From NCBI GenBank assembly GCA_900548135.1, contig URJC01000060.1:1-10624 (forward strand): a DNA stretch of 10,624 bases. The letters are read 5' to 3'. The stretch comes from an uncultured Odoribacter sp. (GTDB taxonomy: Bacteria > Bacteroidota > Bacteroidia > Bacteroidales > Marinifilaceae). A model generated the notes under the pieces. The model made no database searches and had not been told where the DNA came from. It saw only the letters and a list, made by a program, of their open reading frames with translations. Both the position numbers and the translations under genes were made by a program. Positions 1 to 7,100 of this stretch are shown piece by piece; position 1 is the stretch's first letter, and the number at the start of each line of letters is the position of its first letter.

Positions 1-941
1 GCATAGACAGGCTCAAAGAAGAAACTGCCGCCGCCGGGGGCACCCATGGCGCTGAACTCTGGGATCGTGCAGCCCCACTCAAGGGCGGAGCCGTTGGTCA
101 CCAGTTTGAACTGGGACTTCGCCTCGTTGGCACTCCAATTTTTATGAACCGGTGCAGTGCTGTCAGACACGTTGTATTCGCGGAGATACTCCACCTTCCA
201 GCCGATGGCTTTCTGACCGGTTCTCTCCTCGGGATAAAGCTTGATCTTGTCGCCGGGCTTGACGATCATACGGGTTGCCCGACCGTTTTTCACCGTCACA
301 AGGGCGGTGTCCTTTGTCCAATGATCGGTTCCTTCGTCATCATCCTTGTCGATTTTTGTCTTTGTGTACTCGCAAATGCTGCATTCAGCCTCCATGCCGC
401 CATTGCTGCCTGTGGTATCGGGGTTTTCGACCACATTCCAGCGGCCCCAACTATGTGGAACCATGATGAATTCCTCGCAGCCGGGAACCTTGCACTTTTC
501 GGGGTGGGCATAGTCAGATTCAATGATGAGCTCCTCCACCGTCTTGGTCGAGCCGCCGATGTTGAAGGTATACTCATAGATACTGTCGAAGCCGGTGCAG
601 TCCCAGTTCCAGCCGTAATCATGGACATGGCTCTTCACAGGAACTATATAGTCGCAGACGGAACATCTGAGCACATCGACTCTGCCGCCGCCCACTGCGT
701 CATAGCTTCTGTCAAACACAAAGGTATGCGGGAAGATGCGCTCCTTGGAGCCGGTGGTCATATAATGCGCTTCGTAAGAGCCTGCTTCAAACAGGCACGG
801 GAGCTTGTGACCGTCGCATTTCGGGTCGCCGCCCACGACACCGTTATGGGTATTCCCATGCTTATCGACCCAAGTGACCTTGTATTCCGGCGTTCTCTCG
901 CTGTCTTCTGTGAAGCACTTATAAGTACACCCACTCTTAAA
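1..941 (-). CDS. Fragment of a secreted Cys-pair surface protein, 5'-truncated, 3' end outside window
   Basis: The minus strand is open for 313 codons from 941 down to the window edge. The product is hydrophilic and rich in Gly, Trp, Tyr and acidic residues, with spaced cysteine pairs (counting from 941: CSVC at 93-96, C150/C155, CSIC at 187-190). The stretch HSWGRWNV before the CSIC pair resembles the short H-x-W-G-x-W...C-x-x-C modules that recur in large secreted or wall-attached proteins of clostridia. I cannot name a family, and no catalytic motif is visible. The frame is closed by TGA at 942-944, and no start codon with a ribosome binding site lies near it; the first ATG (759-761) falls well inside coding-like sequence and has no Shine-Dalgarno. 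The upstream part of the gene therefore appears to be missing. The region is GC-rich, unlike the agr genes that follow. The opposite strand also has a long open frame, which I judge to be its shadow. Confidence 0.6.
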
Positions 942-955
942 TCAGGCAATAGACC

Positions 956-970
956 ATATTCGATGAATAT
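956..970. repeat. Short perfect inverted repeat at the composition junction
   Basis: ATATTC-GAT-GAATAT is a perfect 6-bp inverted repeat with a 3-base centre. It lies just right of the point where the minus-strand fragment ends and composition turns AT-rich. It could be an operator or a junction remnant, but a repeat this short and AT-rich may be chance. Confidence 0.3.
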
Positions 971-988
971 AAAATAACGCAACATGAG

Positions 989-1030
989 GCTATGTCTCCG
1001 AAACTATTAATGGAGGCATAGCTATTTTTT
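989..1030 (+). terminator. Rho-independent terminator upstream of the agr regulators
   Basis: An 11-bp stem (GCTATGTCTCC at 989-999 with GGAGGCATAGC at 1012-1022, one G-U pair) has a 12-base loop and is followed by TATTTTTT. The T-tract lies only on the right, so it acts on rightward transcription. No rightward gene precedes it in the window. It probably shields the promoter at 1034 from read-through, or is the tail of a gene lost at the junction. Confidence 0.78.
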
Positions 1031-1033
1031 CTC

Positions 1034-1062
1034 TTGAAATAATCTCTCCGATGTGGTATAAT
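1034..1062 (+). promoter_or_regulatory. Sigma-A promoter of the regulator/kinase operon, extended -10
   Basis: TTGAAA at 1034-1039 and a consensus TATAAT at 1057-1062 are separated by 17 bases. TG at 1054-1055 gives an extended -10. Transcription should begin near 1069 and leave a leader of about 37 nt before the ATG at 1106. No LytTR-type repeats are seen here, so this pair of genes looks constitutively expressed rather than under its own feedback. Confidence 0.82.
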
Positions 1063-1105
1063 GATAACTGATACATAAAGCATGACCAATTGTGAGGTGA
1101 TTGCT

Positions 1106-1801
1106 ATGAATATTGCTATCGTTGATGATGAACCTGTATTCTTAAAACAACTTCATAACAGATTAAGAGAAATGAAACTCCCCGACTGCGAAATACACGA
1201 ATTTACAAGCGGGAGAGACTTATTGAGTTTCTATGTCAAGGGAATGTATGAAGTCATCATACTCGATGTTGAAATGCCCGATCTGACCGGATTGCAGACC
1301 GCTGAAAGAATCAGACAGATAGATGGTTCAGTTATTATTTCTTTCCTGACGAATTATGCCGAATTTGCCGTTAAGGGCTACGATGTGGGAGCGTTTCGCT
1401 ATATATTGAAAAATCAGCCAGACTATGTATATACCAAACAGCTAAATTCTATCATTGCTGAGTGCCAGCAGCGATTTAGAACTTTCACTTTCAATAATAA
1501 AAATCTGTCATTCAAGTTCAGGCTGACAGATATTCTTTACTTTGAGGGACATAGAAGAAAGGTATCACTATTCACAGTTAATGGTGAATTGGAGTACGGC
1601 GGCGATTTTTCAACTGTGTGTGGCGAGTTGTTAAAGTACAATTTCGCTATTATAAACCGTGGAATACTTGTAAATCTTGACCATATACAGAATATTACCA
1701 AGTACGATATTATTCTAAGCAACGGCAGAAAAATCCCCATAGGCAAAACATATAAAGATGAGATAGTTGCTCGCTATCTTAACTATGCAACAGGGAGATG
1801 A
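1106..1801 (+). CDS. agrA: AgrA-like response regulator (receiver + LytTR DNA-binding domain)
   Basis: This 231-residue cytoplasmic regulator should take phosphate from the adjacent kinase and bind promoter DNA through a LytTR domain. The receiver domain (about 1-120) opens with MNIAIVDDEP; the acidic pocket is D7/D8, the phospho-acceptor is D54 in ILDVEMPD, the conserved Thr is T82 and the conserved Lys is K102. Residues about 130-228 form the LytTR domain (TDILYFE, the Asn-Arg-Gly stretch, and SNGRKIPIGKTY). I chose the ATG at 1106 because GAGGTG sits 6-10 bases before it; an in-frame ATG at 1082 would add eight residues and has no ribosome binding site. The gene overlaps the kinase by 4 bp (ATGA), implying translational coupling. 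The name agrA rests on family plus linkage to agrB/agrD. The likely target is the pair of direct repeats at 3103-3136. Confidence 0.93.
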   Translation: MNIAIVDDEPVFLKQLHNRLREMKLPDCEIHEFTSGRDLLSFYVKGMYEVIILDVEMPDLTGLQTAERIRQIDGSVIISFLTNYAEFAVKGYDVGAFRYILKNQPDYVYTKQLNSIIAECQQRFRTFTFNNKNLSFKFRLTDILYFEGHRRKVSLFTVNGELEYGGDFSTVCGELLKYNFAIINRGILVNLDHIQNITKYDIILSNGRKIPIGKTYKDEIVARYLNYATGR

Positions 1802-3096
1802 TCGAGTTGCCCGTATTGATTGAAAATATCATTGAGATTGTCAATGTAGCAATTGAAATGATGTTGGTATTCTTATACTTTTCCTTGTTGAGTAAGGCAA
1901 AAGTTAATAAAGCAGTTCTTTATCTGTCGTATCTTCTTTCTACTGTAATACTGTCAGCGACAGTTTTGTTGACAGATAATATTTTAGTGTATCTGATTAC
2001 AACCATTATTCTTATTAGCTCCATGTCCTTTATTTGTTATGATGATTCAATCCGTCATAAAATATTTTGGAACATATTGTTTTTACTGATTATATCTATA
2101 TCTGAACCTATTGTGATTGGATTACTTTGCATTGCTAATATGGGAACACCAGATGAATTCTTAGAGTCTGGTTTAGGACGTTATCTCGGAATGGTAGGCA
2201 CAAATATAATTTATTTATGGCTTATAGGATTGATGCACCGCATAATAAACAAAAAAATTCGTGAACTGCCGATAAAATATTGGATATTGATAATAGTTAT
2301 TCCAATCATAAGTATTTTTCTTTTACAAACAATGCTTGATGGATTTGTTGGCAGCAACACTTATAGTTATGTTTCTTTGGGCGTTTCTCTTGCAGGAATT
2401 ATCTTTATAAACCTTGCTATGTTTAATTTCTTTGAAAGTTTTGAAGATAAGATAAAGTTAAAATACCTTGAAACAATAAAGCAACAGGAACAGGAAAACT
2501 ATAAGCTGCTTACCCTGTCATACAAGCAAGTACGAGAGTTTAAACACGATATTGAAAATCAATTTTTAGTTCTGAATGATATGTTGGAAAACAATGATAC
2601 TGATTCTGCTAAGGAATATCTTGTCAAGCTAAGCTCATTTGTAAGGCTTGCTAACAGACTCTGCTATACTGGTAATAATGCCGTCGATTCTATTGTGAAC
2701 ATCAAGGGTTCTCTTGCTCAGACATACGGTATAGAGTTTATTTGCAAGGTCAATATCATAACAAATATCAAGGCAGACGAATTGGAGTTGTGCCGTATCA
2801 TCGGAAACGCTCTTGACAATGCAATAGAAGGTTGCCAGAGAGCTGGTGTATCACATAAGCATATTTGGATAAGCCTAATGGAAGAACGAGAGAAGCTATT
2901 TATTGTCATTACAAATACATCAGATAAGGTAGATACATCTGTTTTAACATCAACAAAGAAAGAACAAGGGCTTCACGGCATAGGGATAAACAGTATCAAA
3001 TCCTCCGTTGATAGATTGGGTGGGTTAGTAAGTTTCGATTATGATGACGGAATTTTTAAGCTGAACATTATGGTTCGTAATTGTTTACAAATTTAA
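1798..3096 (+). CDS. agrC: AgrC-like peptide-sensing membrane histidine kinase
   Basis: This is a 432-residue sensor kinase of the AgrC/GHKL class. The N-terminal half (about 10-212) holds six or seven hydrophobic segments, the polytopic sensor that in this class binds cyclic peptide pheromone outside the cell. A coiled linker (about 213-245) leads to the phospho-acceptor H250 in REFKHDIENQ. The ATPase domain shows the N-box (IIGNALDNAIEG, N337 and N341) and the G-box (GLHGIGINSI, 391-400), typical of the GHKL ATPase fold of AgrC, ComD and VirS relatives. Length matches the family. The start overlaps the regulator stop, so the two are made together. No strong terminator follows; an A/T-rich hairpin at 3138-3158 lacks a T-tract, so some transcription may continue into agrB. 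Confidence 0.93.
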   Translation: MIELPVLIENIIEIVNVAIEMMLVFLYFSLLSKAKVNKAVLYLSYLLSTVILSATVLLTDNILVYLITTIILISSMSFICYDDSIRHKIFWNILFLLIISISEPIVIGLLCIANMGTPDEFLESGLGRYLGMVGTNIIYLWLIGLMHRIINKKIRELPIKYWILIIVIPIISIFLLQTMLDGFVGSNTYSYVSLGVSLAGIIFINLAMFNFFESFEDKIKLKYLETIKQQEQENYKLLTLSYKQVREFKHDIENQFLVLNDMLENNDTDSAKEYLVKLSSFVRLANRLCYTGNNAVDSIVNIKGSLAQTYGIEFICKVNIITNIKADELELCRIIGNALDNAIEGCQRAGVSHKHIWISLMEEREKLFIVITNTSDKVDTSVLTSTKKEQGLHGIGINSIKSSVDRLGGLVSFDYDDGIFKLNIMVRNCLQI

Positions 3097-3102
3097 CTAT
3101 TT

Positions 3103-3136
3103 GCATTTCGGGACAAGAAGACGACATTTGGGGACA
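3103..3136 (+). promoter_or_regulatory. Tandem LytTR-type direct repeats, probable AgrA-like operator
   Basis: Two 13-base direct repeats, GCATTTCGGGACA (3103-3115) and ACATTTGGGGACA (3124-3136), start 21 bp apart, which puts them on the same face of the helix two turns apart. They match at 11 of 13 positions. This form and spacing are those of LytTR regulator sites, and the sequence resembles the ACCATTYGGGACA sites of BlpR-type bacteriocin regulators. They lie upstream of the agrB promoter (roughly -96 to -63 from the predicted start), as expected for activation. Binding by the regulator encoded at 1106 is inferred from linkage. Confidence 0.8.
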
Positions 3137-3163
3137 CTTTGAGACCTTTTTTCTCAAAACCTA

Positions 3164-3192
3164 TTGAAAAAATTTGCAACTTGTGTTATGAT
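3164..3192 (+). promoter_or_regulatory. Promoter of the agrB-agrD-lipase operon, extended -10
   Basis: TTGAAA at 3164-3169 and TATGAT at 3187-3192 are 17 bases apart, with TG at 3184-3185 as an extended -10. The start would fall near 3199, giving a leader of only about 16 nt that begins at the agrB ribosome binding site. A weaker alternative is TTGAGA (3139-3144) with TATTGA (3162-3167), which would sit right beside the second LytTR repeat and give a longer leader. Confidence 0.7.
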
Positions 3193-3214
3193 TTTTGCAG
3201 GAAGTGATTCAGAA

Positions 3215-3805
3215 ATGATTTCAAAACTTGCAAAAAGCATAGCACACTTTTTTGTGGTTCAGAACATAACGGAAGAATCCAAAGAGGTGATCTACGCATA
3301 TGGAATGGAGCTGCTGATCTCTGATGTGCTGAATACCATTATCGTCCTGCTGATTGCTCTGTTTTCCCATACGCTGCCTGCGGTTGTTGTATTCATAGCC
3401 GTATTTATGGGGTTGAGACAGTTTGTAGGTGGGTTTCACGCTAACAGTCATCTTAGTTGTATGTTCACGCTTGTCATGGTGATGATGGTTTTCTCTTACG
3501 GCATTTGCAATGTAAGCGGACATATTACGCCAATATTCAGCATCAGTTTCATAATGATAGCATTACCAATCATTCTATGTATTGCTCCCGTTCCGCATCC
3601 GAATAAACCGATGTCAGAGGAAAAGAGTGTCAAGCTAAGGAAAAGAAGCTGCATCTTAGCTGTTACCCTATCCGTTGTCACGATTGCACTGCTTGTATTC
3701 CAATATCAAAAACTAAGCCTTTATGTATCAAGCGGAATGCTGCTGTCAGCAATCATGGCACTGCTCGGTCACTTTTTGAATCGGGGTGATAACAGTAAAC
3801 GATGA
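3215..3805 (+). CDS. agrB: AgrB, membrane peptidase that processes and cyclises AgrD
   Basis: AgrB is an integral-membrane cysteine endopeptidase that removes the AgrD C-terminal tail and forms the thiolactone ring. This 196-residue protein has the family hallmark around GLRQFVGGFHANSHLSC, with R68, catalytic H75 and catalytic C82; these match the His/Cys pair of S. aureus AgrB (H77, C84). Several hydrophobic segments follow (about 35-65, 83-120, 145-160, 170-186). I place the start at ATG 3215, preceded by AGGAAG at 3199-3204. A longer frame from TTG 3164 exists, but that codon is the -35 element and ATG 3188 lies in the -10, so neither can be the start if this promoter is correct. The 3' end overlaps the first agrD-like frame by 20 bases. 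Confidence 0.95.
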   Translation: MISKLAKSIAHFFVVQNITEESKEVIYAYGMELLISDVLNTIIVLLIALFSHTLPAVVVFIAVFMGLRQFVGGFHANSHLSCMFTLVMVMMVFSYGICNVSGHITPIFSISFIMIALPIILCIAPVPHPNKPMSEEKSVKLRKRSCILAVTLSVVTIALLVFQYQKLSLYVSSGMLLSAIMALLGHFLNRGDNSKR

Positions 3806-3959
3806 TAAGGAAAGAGAAAAACGGAGTATTTTGGCGATTGTAATTCTTGCTCTTGTAAGGCTGGTGCTGTATATCTCAAATGGCAGCGTTTGCGGTATTA
3901 CGTTTTATCAACCGAAAGAGCCTGACTTATCTGAACTGTTTGAAAGGATGGATTTGTAA
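3786..3959 (+). CDS. agrD: First AgrD-like autoinducer peptide precursor (predicted ring CGITF)
   Basis: This short frame of 57 codons from GTG 3786 overlaps the end of agrB. It encodes a charged N-terminus, a hydrophobic helix (about 14-31) and the tail SVCGITFYQPKEPDLSEL. The tail matches the following agrD with the same spacing, S-x-C-x3-F-x-Q-P-x-E-P..L, so it reads as a precursor with a five-residue ring C36-F40 (C-G-I-T-F) and an acidic, proline-containing tail that AgrB would remove. The start is uncertain: GTG 3786 is the first start after an upstream stop but has no good Shine-Dalgarno. TTG 3831, with GGAG at 3823-3826, is the alternative and would give a 42-residue peptide. The stop overlaps the next start (TAATG), so the two precursors are probably coupled in translation. 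It might instead be inactive or act as an antagonist. Confidence 0.68.
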   Translation: MITVNDDKEREKRSILAIVILALVRLVLYISNGSVCGITFYQPKEPDLSELFERMDL

Positions 3960-4114
3960 TGAAAAAGCTGATGAGCATAGCAAAGAAGGCTTCTACGGCA
4001 CTGGCGGCTCTTGCGCTGGTGGTAGCTACCACATCAGTTCCGAGTGCTTGCTTCCATTGGTTCGCACAACCTGTAGAGCCAGAAGAGCTGAGAAACTATG
4101 TAAACAAGAAATAA
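3959..4114 (+). CDS. agrD: AgrD, cyclic autoinducer peptide precursor (predicted ring CFHWF)
   Basis: This 51-residue precursor starts at ATG 3959, with AAGGA at 3944-3948. Its parts follow the AgrD plan: a basic, amphipathic/hydrophobic leader (about 1-25), the ring segment C31-F32-H33-W34-F35, and a cleaved tail AQPVEPEELRNYVNKK. The arrangement parallels S. aureus AgrD-I (CDFIM then DEVEVPKEL). It is closer still to the clostridial type, where the ring is preceded by Ser-Ala, as in SACFHWF here. The expected product is a five-membered thiolactone (Cys31 thiol to Phe35 carboxyl) with a short exocyclic tail whose length cannot be fixed from sequence. It should be sensed by the kinase at 1798. 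It was placed by reading the frame directly, as it is too short for ordinary gene calling. Confidence 0.93.
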   Translation: MKKLMSIAKKASTALAALALVVATTSVPSACFHWFAQPVEPEELRNYVNKK

Positions 4115-4148
4115 TTGGCAACTGTGTGTTGCAGAAAGGTGGTATGAA

Positions 4149-7100
4149 ATGGTTAAGAATAAGATTTTGAAACGTATCGTGGCAGGTCTTAGCTGTATTG
4201 CGTTATCTACAACTATGCTTACGAGTTTACCTGCTTTTGCCGATGATTATGTTGACGAATATCAATATTACTCAACGTTAGATCCTAATGGTGAAGAGTA
4301 CCAAGAATGGAAATCAAATCTGGCAAGTTCTGCTGTAAGTGTTCCCCAAAATAGAATGCTTAAAAGTATTCTCAAAAATAATACTTTAATAGCAAATGAC
4401 TACATTGAGTTCAACACTGCAAGTAATGGTCACTATACTATTGGTACAATAGGAGGAAACCCTAACAGTTCAACTGATGATAATAAAAAGATGCTTTTCG
4501 GTCATCCGGGTGGAGGAACATCAAAAACAACAATTGTTGTTGGTGAAAGCATAAATGAGTTTACATCATCAAATGTAACTTATGATGCTGATGGTTCTAA
4601 AAGTGTTTCCAAAGCTTCTTATGATGGTGTTGATGTCACACAAGAACTATCTATTATTGAGAATTCGGCGACTGGACGAGATGATGTTGTTAAGATTAAG
4701 TATATCGTCAAAAATGATACAGAATACGCCAAACAAGTGGGCATAAGAATTATGATGGACACTATGCTCGGTGGTAATGATGCTGCGCCATTCAGAGTAA
4801 ACGGATCTGATGTAACAACTGAAACCGTATATTCAGGTTCTAATATTCCGCAAATATGGCAAGCCTTTGATTCCGCAACTAATCCCGGTGTAGTAGCACA
4901 AGGTACATTCTACAAATCGGGAGACAGAAAACCTGATAAAGTACAATTTACTAATTGGGGAAATGTAACAAGTACGCTATGGGATTATGTGACTCAGCCA
5001 GGACGATCTAATGGAGATAGTGCAGTATCCATCACATGGAACAAAGATACTTTCACCAGTGGTGAAACACGAGAATTTGTTACCTATTATGGATTGAGTG
5101 AGTTAGAACAGAATTTAATTCCTCCGTTAGCATTAAGTGTATACGCTGATAATAAGGTTAGTATTTCCAATTTTAATTATGATGATATAAATGCAAATGT
5201 ATATTTGGATAATATTGGAGATGGCGATGCGACAGATGTATCGATAAAAATCACTGCTGATAACCTTGAACCAAAGTATGGAACCTCACTTACACACAAT
5301 TATTCGGTAATAAAGCCAAGTAAAAGCTATTCAATTCCTTTGAAATTTATAGTTCCAACAGATTCAAAACATAATTCTGATATAAATGCAAAATTGGATT
5401 TTGAATTATCATACAAAGTTGCCAAGACCGGTGATACAGAAGTAAAGCGAATAACCAAAAACATAACAATTCCTAAATTGAAAAGAGCCGTTGTAGTAGT
5501 ACCGGGAATAATGGGAATAGATCTTGCAAAAACATCAAATGATGAAAGTGTATGGGGATCTTGGATTGAACAGCCAAGTAACTTTGATGATGTTAAAAAA
5601 ATTCACAATGCGTTCCAGTCGCTCAAATGCGATTACTACGGTAATAGTAATATTGAATTATATCCTGTTAATAATTATGGATATGATGATACTTATAAAG
5701 GAATAATTGAATCACTAAATAATGATACTGATATTTCTGATAAGTATGATATCTTATTTTTCCCGTATGATTGGAGAATGGGAGCGCAAATAACGGCTAA
5801 TAATCTTCATGATCTTATTAGTGATTATAATGAGGTAGTTTTTGTTGCACATAGTATGGGTGGTATTGTTACAGAAAAATACATTTCGGAATATGGTGCT
5901 GATAATATTTCTAAACAAATAACTGCCGGAACACCATTTTGGGGTGCGCCAACGATGCTTTGCGTTTTAAGCACTGGTGATTTATCATATATCATAGGAG
6001 GACTCGGGGTAGCAGAATCATTATTTACTTCATTTGAACTTCCAAGTGTTTTGGTGAATTTAGGCAGTTGTTATGATTTGTTGCCAAATAAAGATTATAC
6101 AGATGACTGGCAGTGGATATATTCATATAAACGAACTTATGATCATTGGTATGATTATTTTATAGATAACGGCAATTTTACGTATTTTACATTTGACGAA
6201 TTTGATGAGCTGATTTCTGATGATTATAATAATTATCTTTGGATAGATGGAAAATATAACCATAGCCGCATAAAAATATCCCAAAACAATACTAATAATC
6301 TGAAAAGAATAGCATTAGTAGGAAGTAATAGAAATACCATTTCAACTATTCAACATTGTCCTGGCGATAGAGGATTGCAATTCGTTCCAGAATATGGTAT
6401 TGGCGATAGTGTAGTTCCAATTGAAAGTGCAACAATGAATTTTAATCACGATCTTTTGGATATAAAAATCTTTGATCAAGATCATATGGGGTTAATACAG
6501 AGTCAGGAATGCATAGATGAGATATTAAAAAACATAAAAGATACAAAATCATTTATGAAGCTGCCCATGAGAACAAAAATGGCAAATAACAATCTTACAT
6601 CTAATGCCATAGAAGAAACCAAGACACTTTCAAATAAGCTTGCTATTTCAGGTTATTTTGATTTATTCTTTTCAAACGAAACCTGTTCATATTATTACAC
6701 AAATTCAGAGGTTCATGAAGGGAATAATTTTAAATTTGACCCTTTAACATCAGTTGGCAATCCGATTTTACTGGCTCAATTTGCTGATGATAATTATGAT
6801 TGTAAAATCAATTCACTTGCTGATCAAAACACTGATATTATGTGCAATATTGATGGAAACATCTATTTGTATACCAATATCTCTGTGAATAGTGGATCTG
6901 TATTATTCTTAAATTTATCAGATGGTTCATTTTTTATTAACATTGATCTTGATAATGATGGTGAAATAGATACAACTGTTACGCCAACTATCAATCCAGG
7001 GGTAATTCAAGATGATGAGAAATCACCTGAAATAACAGTAGAATCTTGCAATGCAGGTATTAGTAACTCAAATACTATAAATCCCAATATAGTTATAACT

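Noticed and set aside
144..977. Long plus-strand open frame of 277 codons
   Set aside because: It lies opposite the minus-strand frame with cysteine pairs, has no ribosome binding site or recognisable family, and shows the odd hydrophobic composition of an antisense shadow.
758..985. Minus-strand frame beginning ATG at 985
   Set aside because: It uses a different frame from the coding-like minus-strand protein, crosses the composition junction and has no family features.
3138..3158. Hairpin TTTGAGA / TCTCAAA after the kinase gene
   Set aside because: A/T-rich 7-bp stem with the T-run in the loop rather than after the stem; not convincing as a terminator.
3802..3843. ATG frame overlapping the agrB stop (13 residues)
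   Set aside because: Too short and featureless; the overlapping GTG frame encodes the AgrD-like tail.
3880..4170. Plus-strand frame of 96 codons across the agrD region
   Set aside because: Shadow of the two AgrD frames, with no family features. Its last in-frame ATG (4144) gives a nine-codon frame overlapping the lipase start, which I note but cannot support as functional.
6945..6971. DLDNDGEID calcium-loop-like motif in the lipase, considered as a dockerin
   Set aside because: Dockerins need two such repeats with following helices; only one loop is present.
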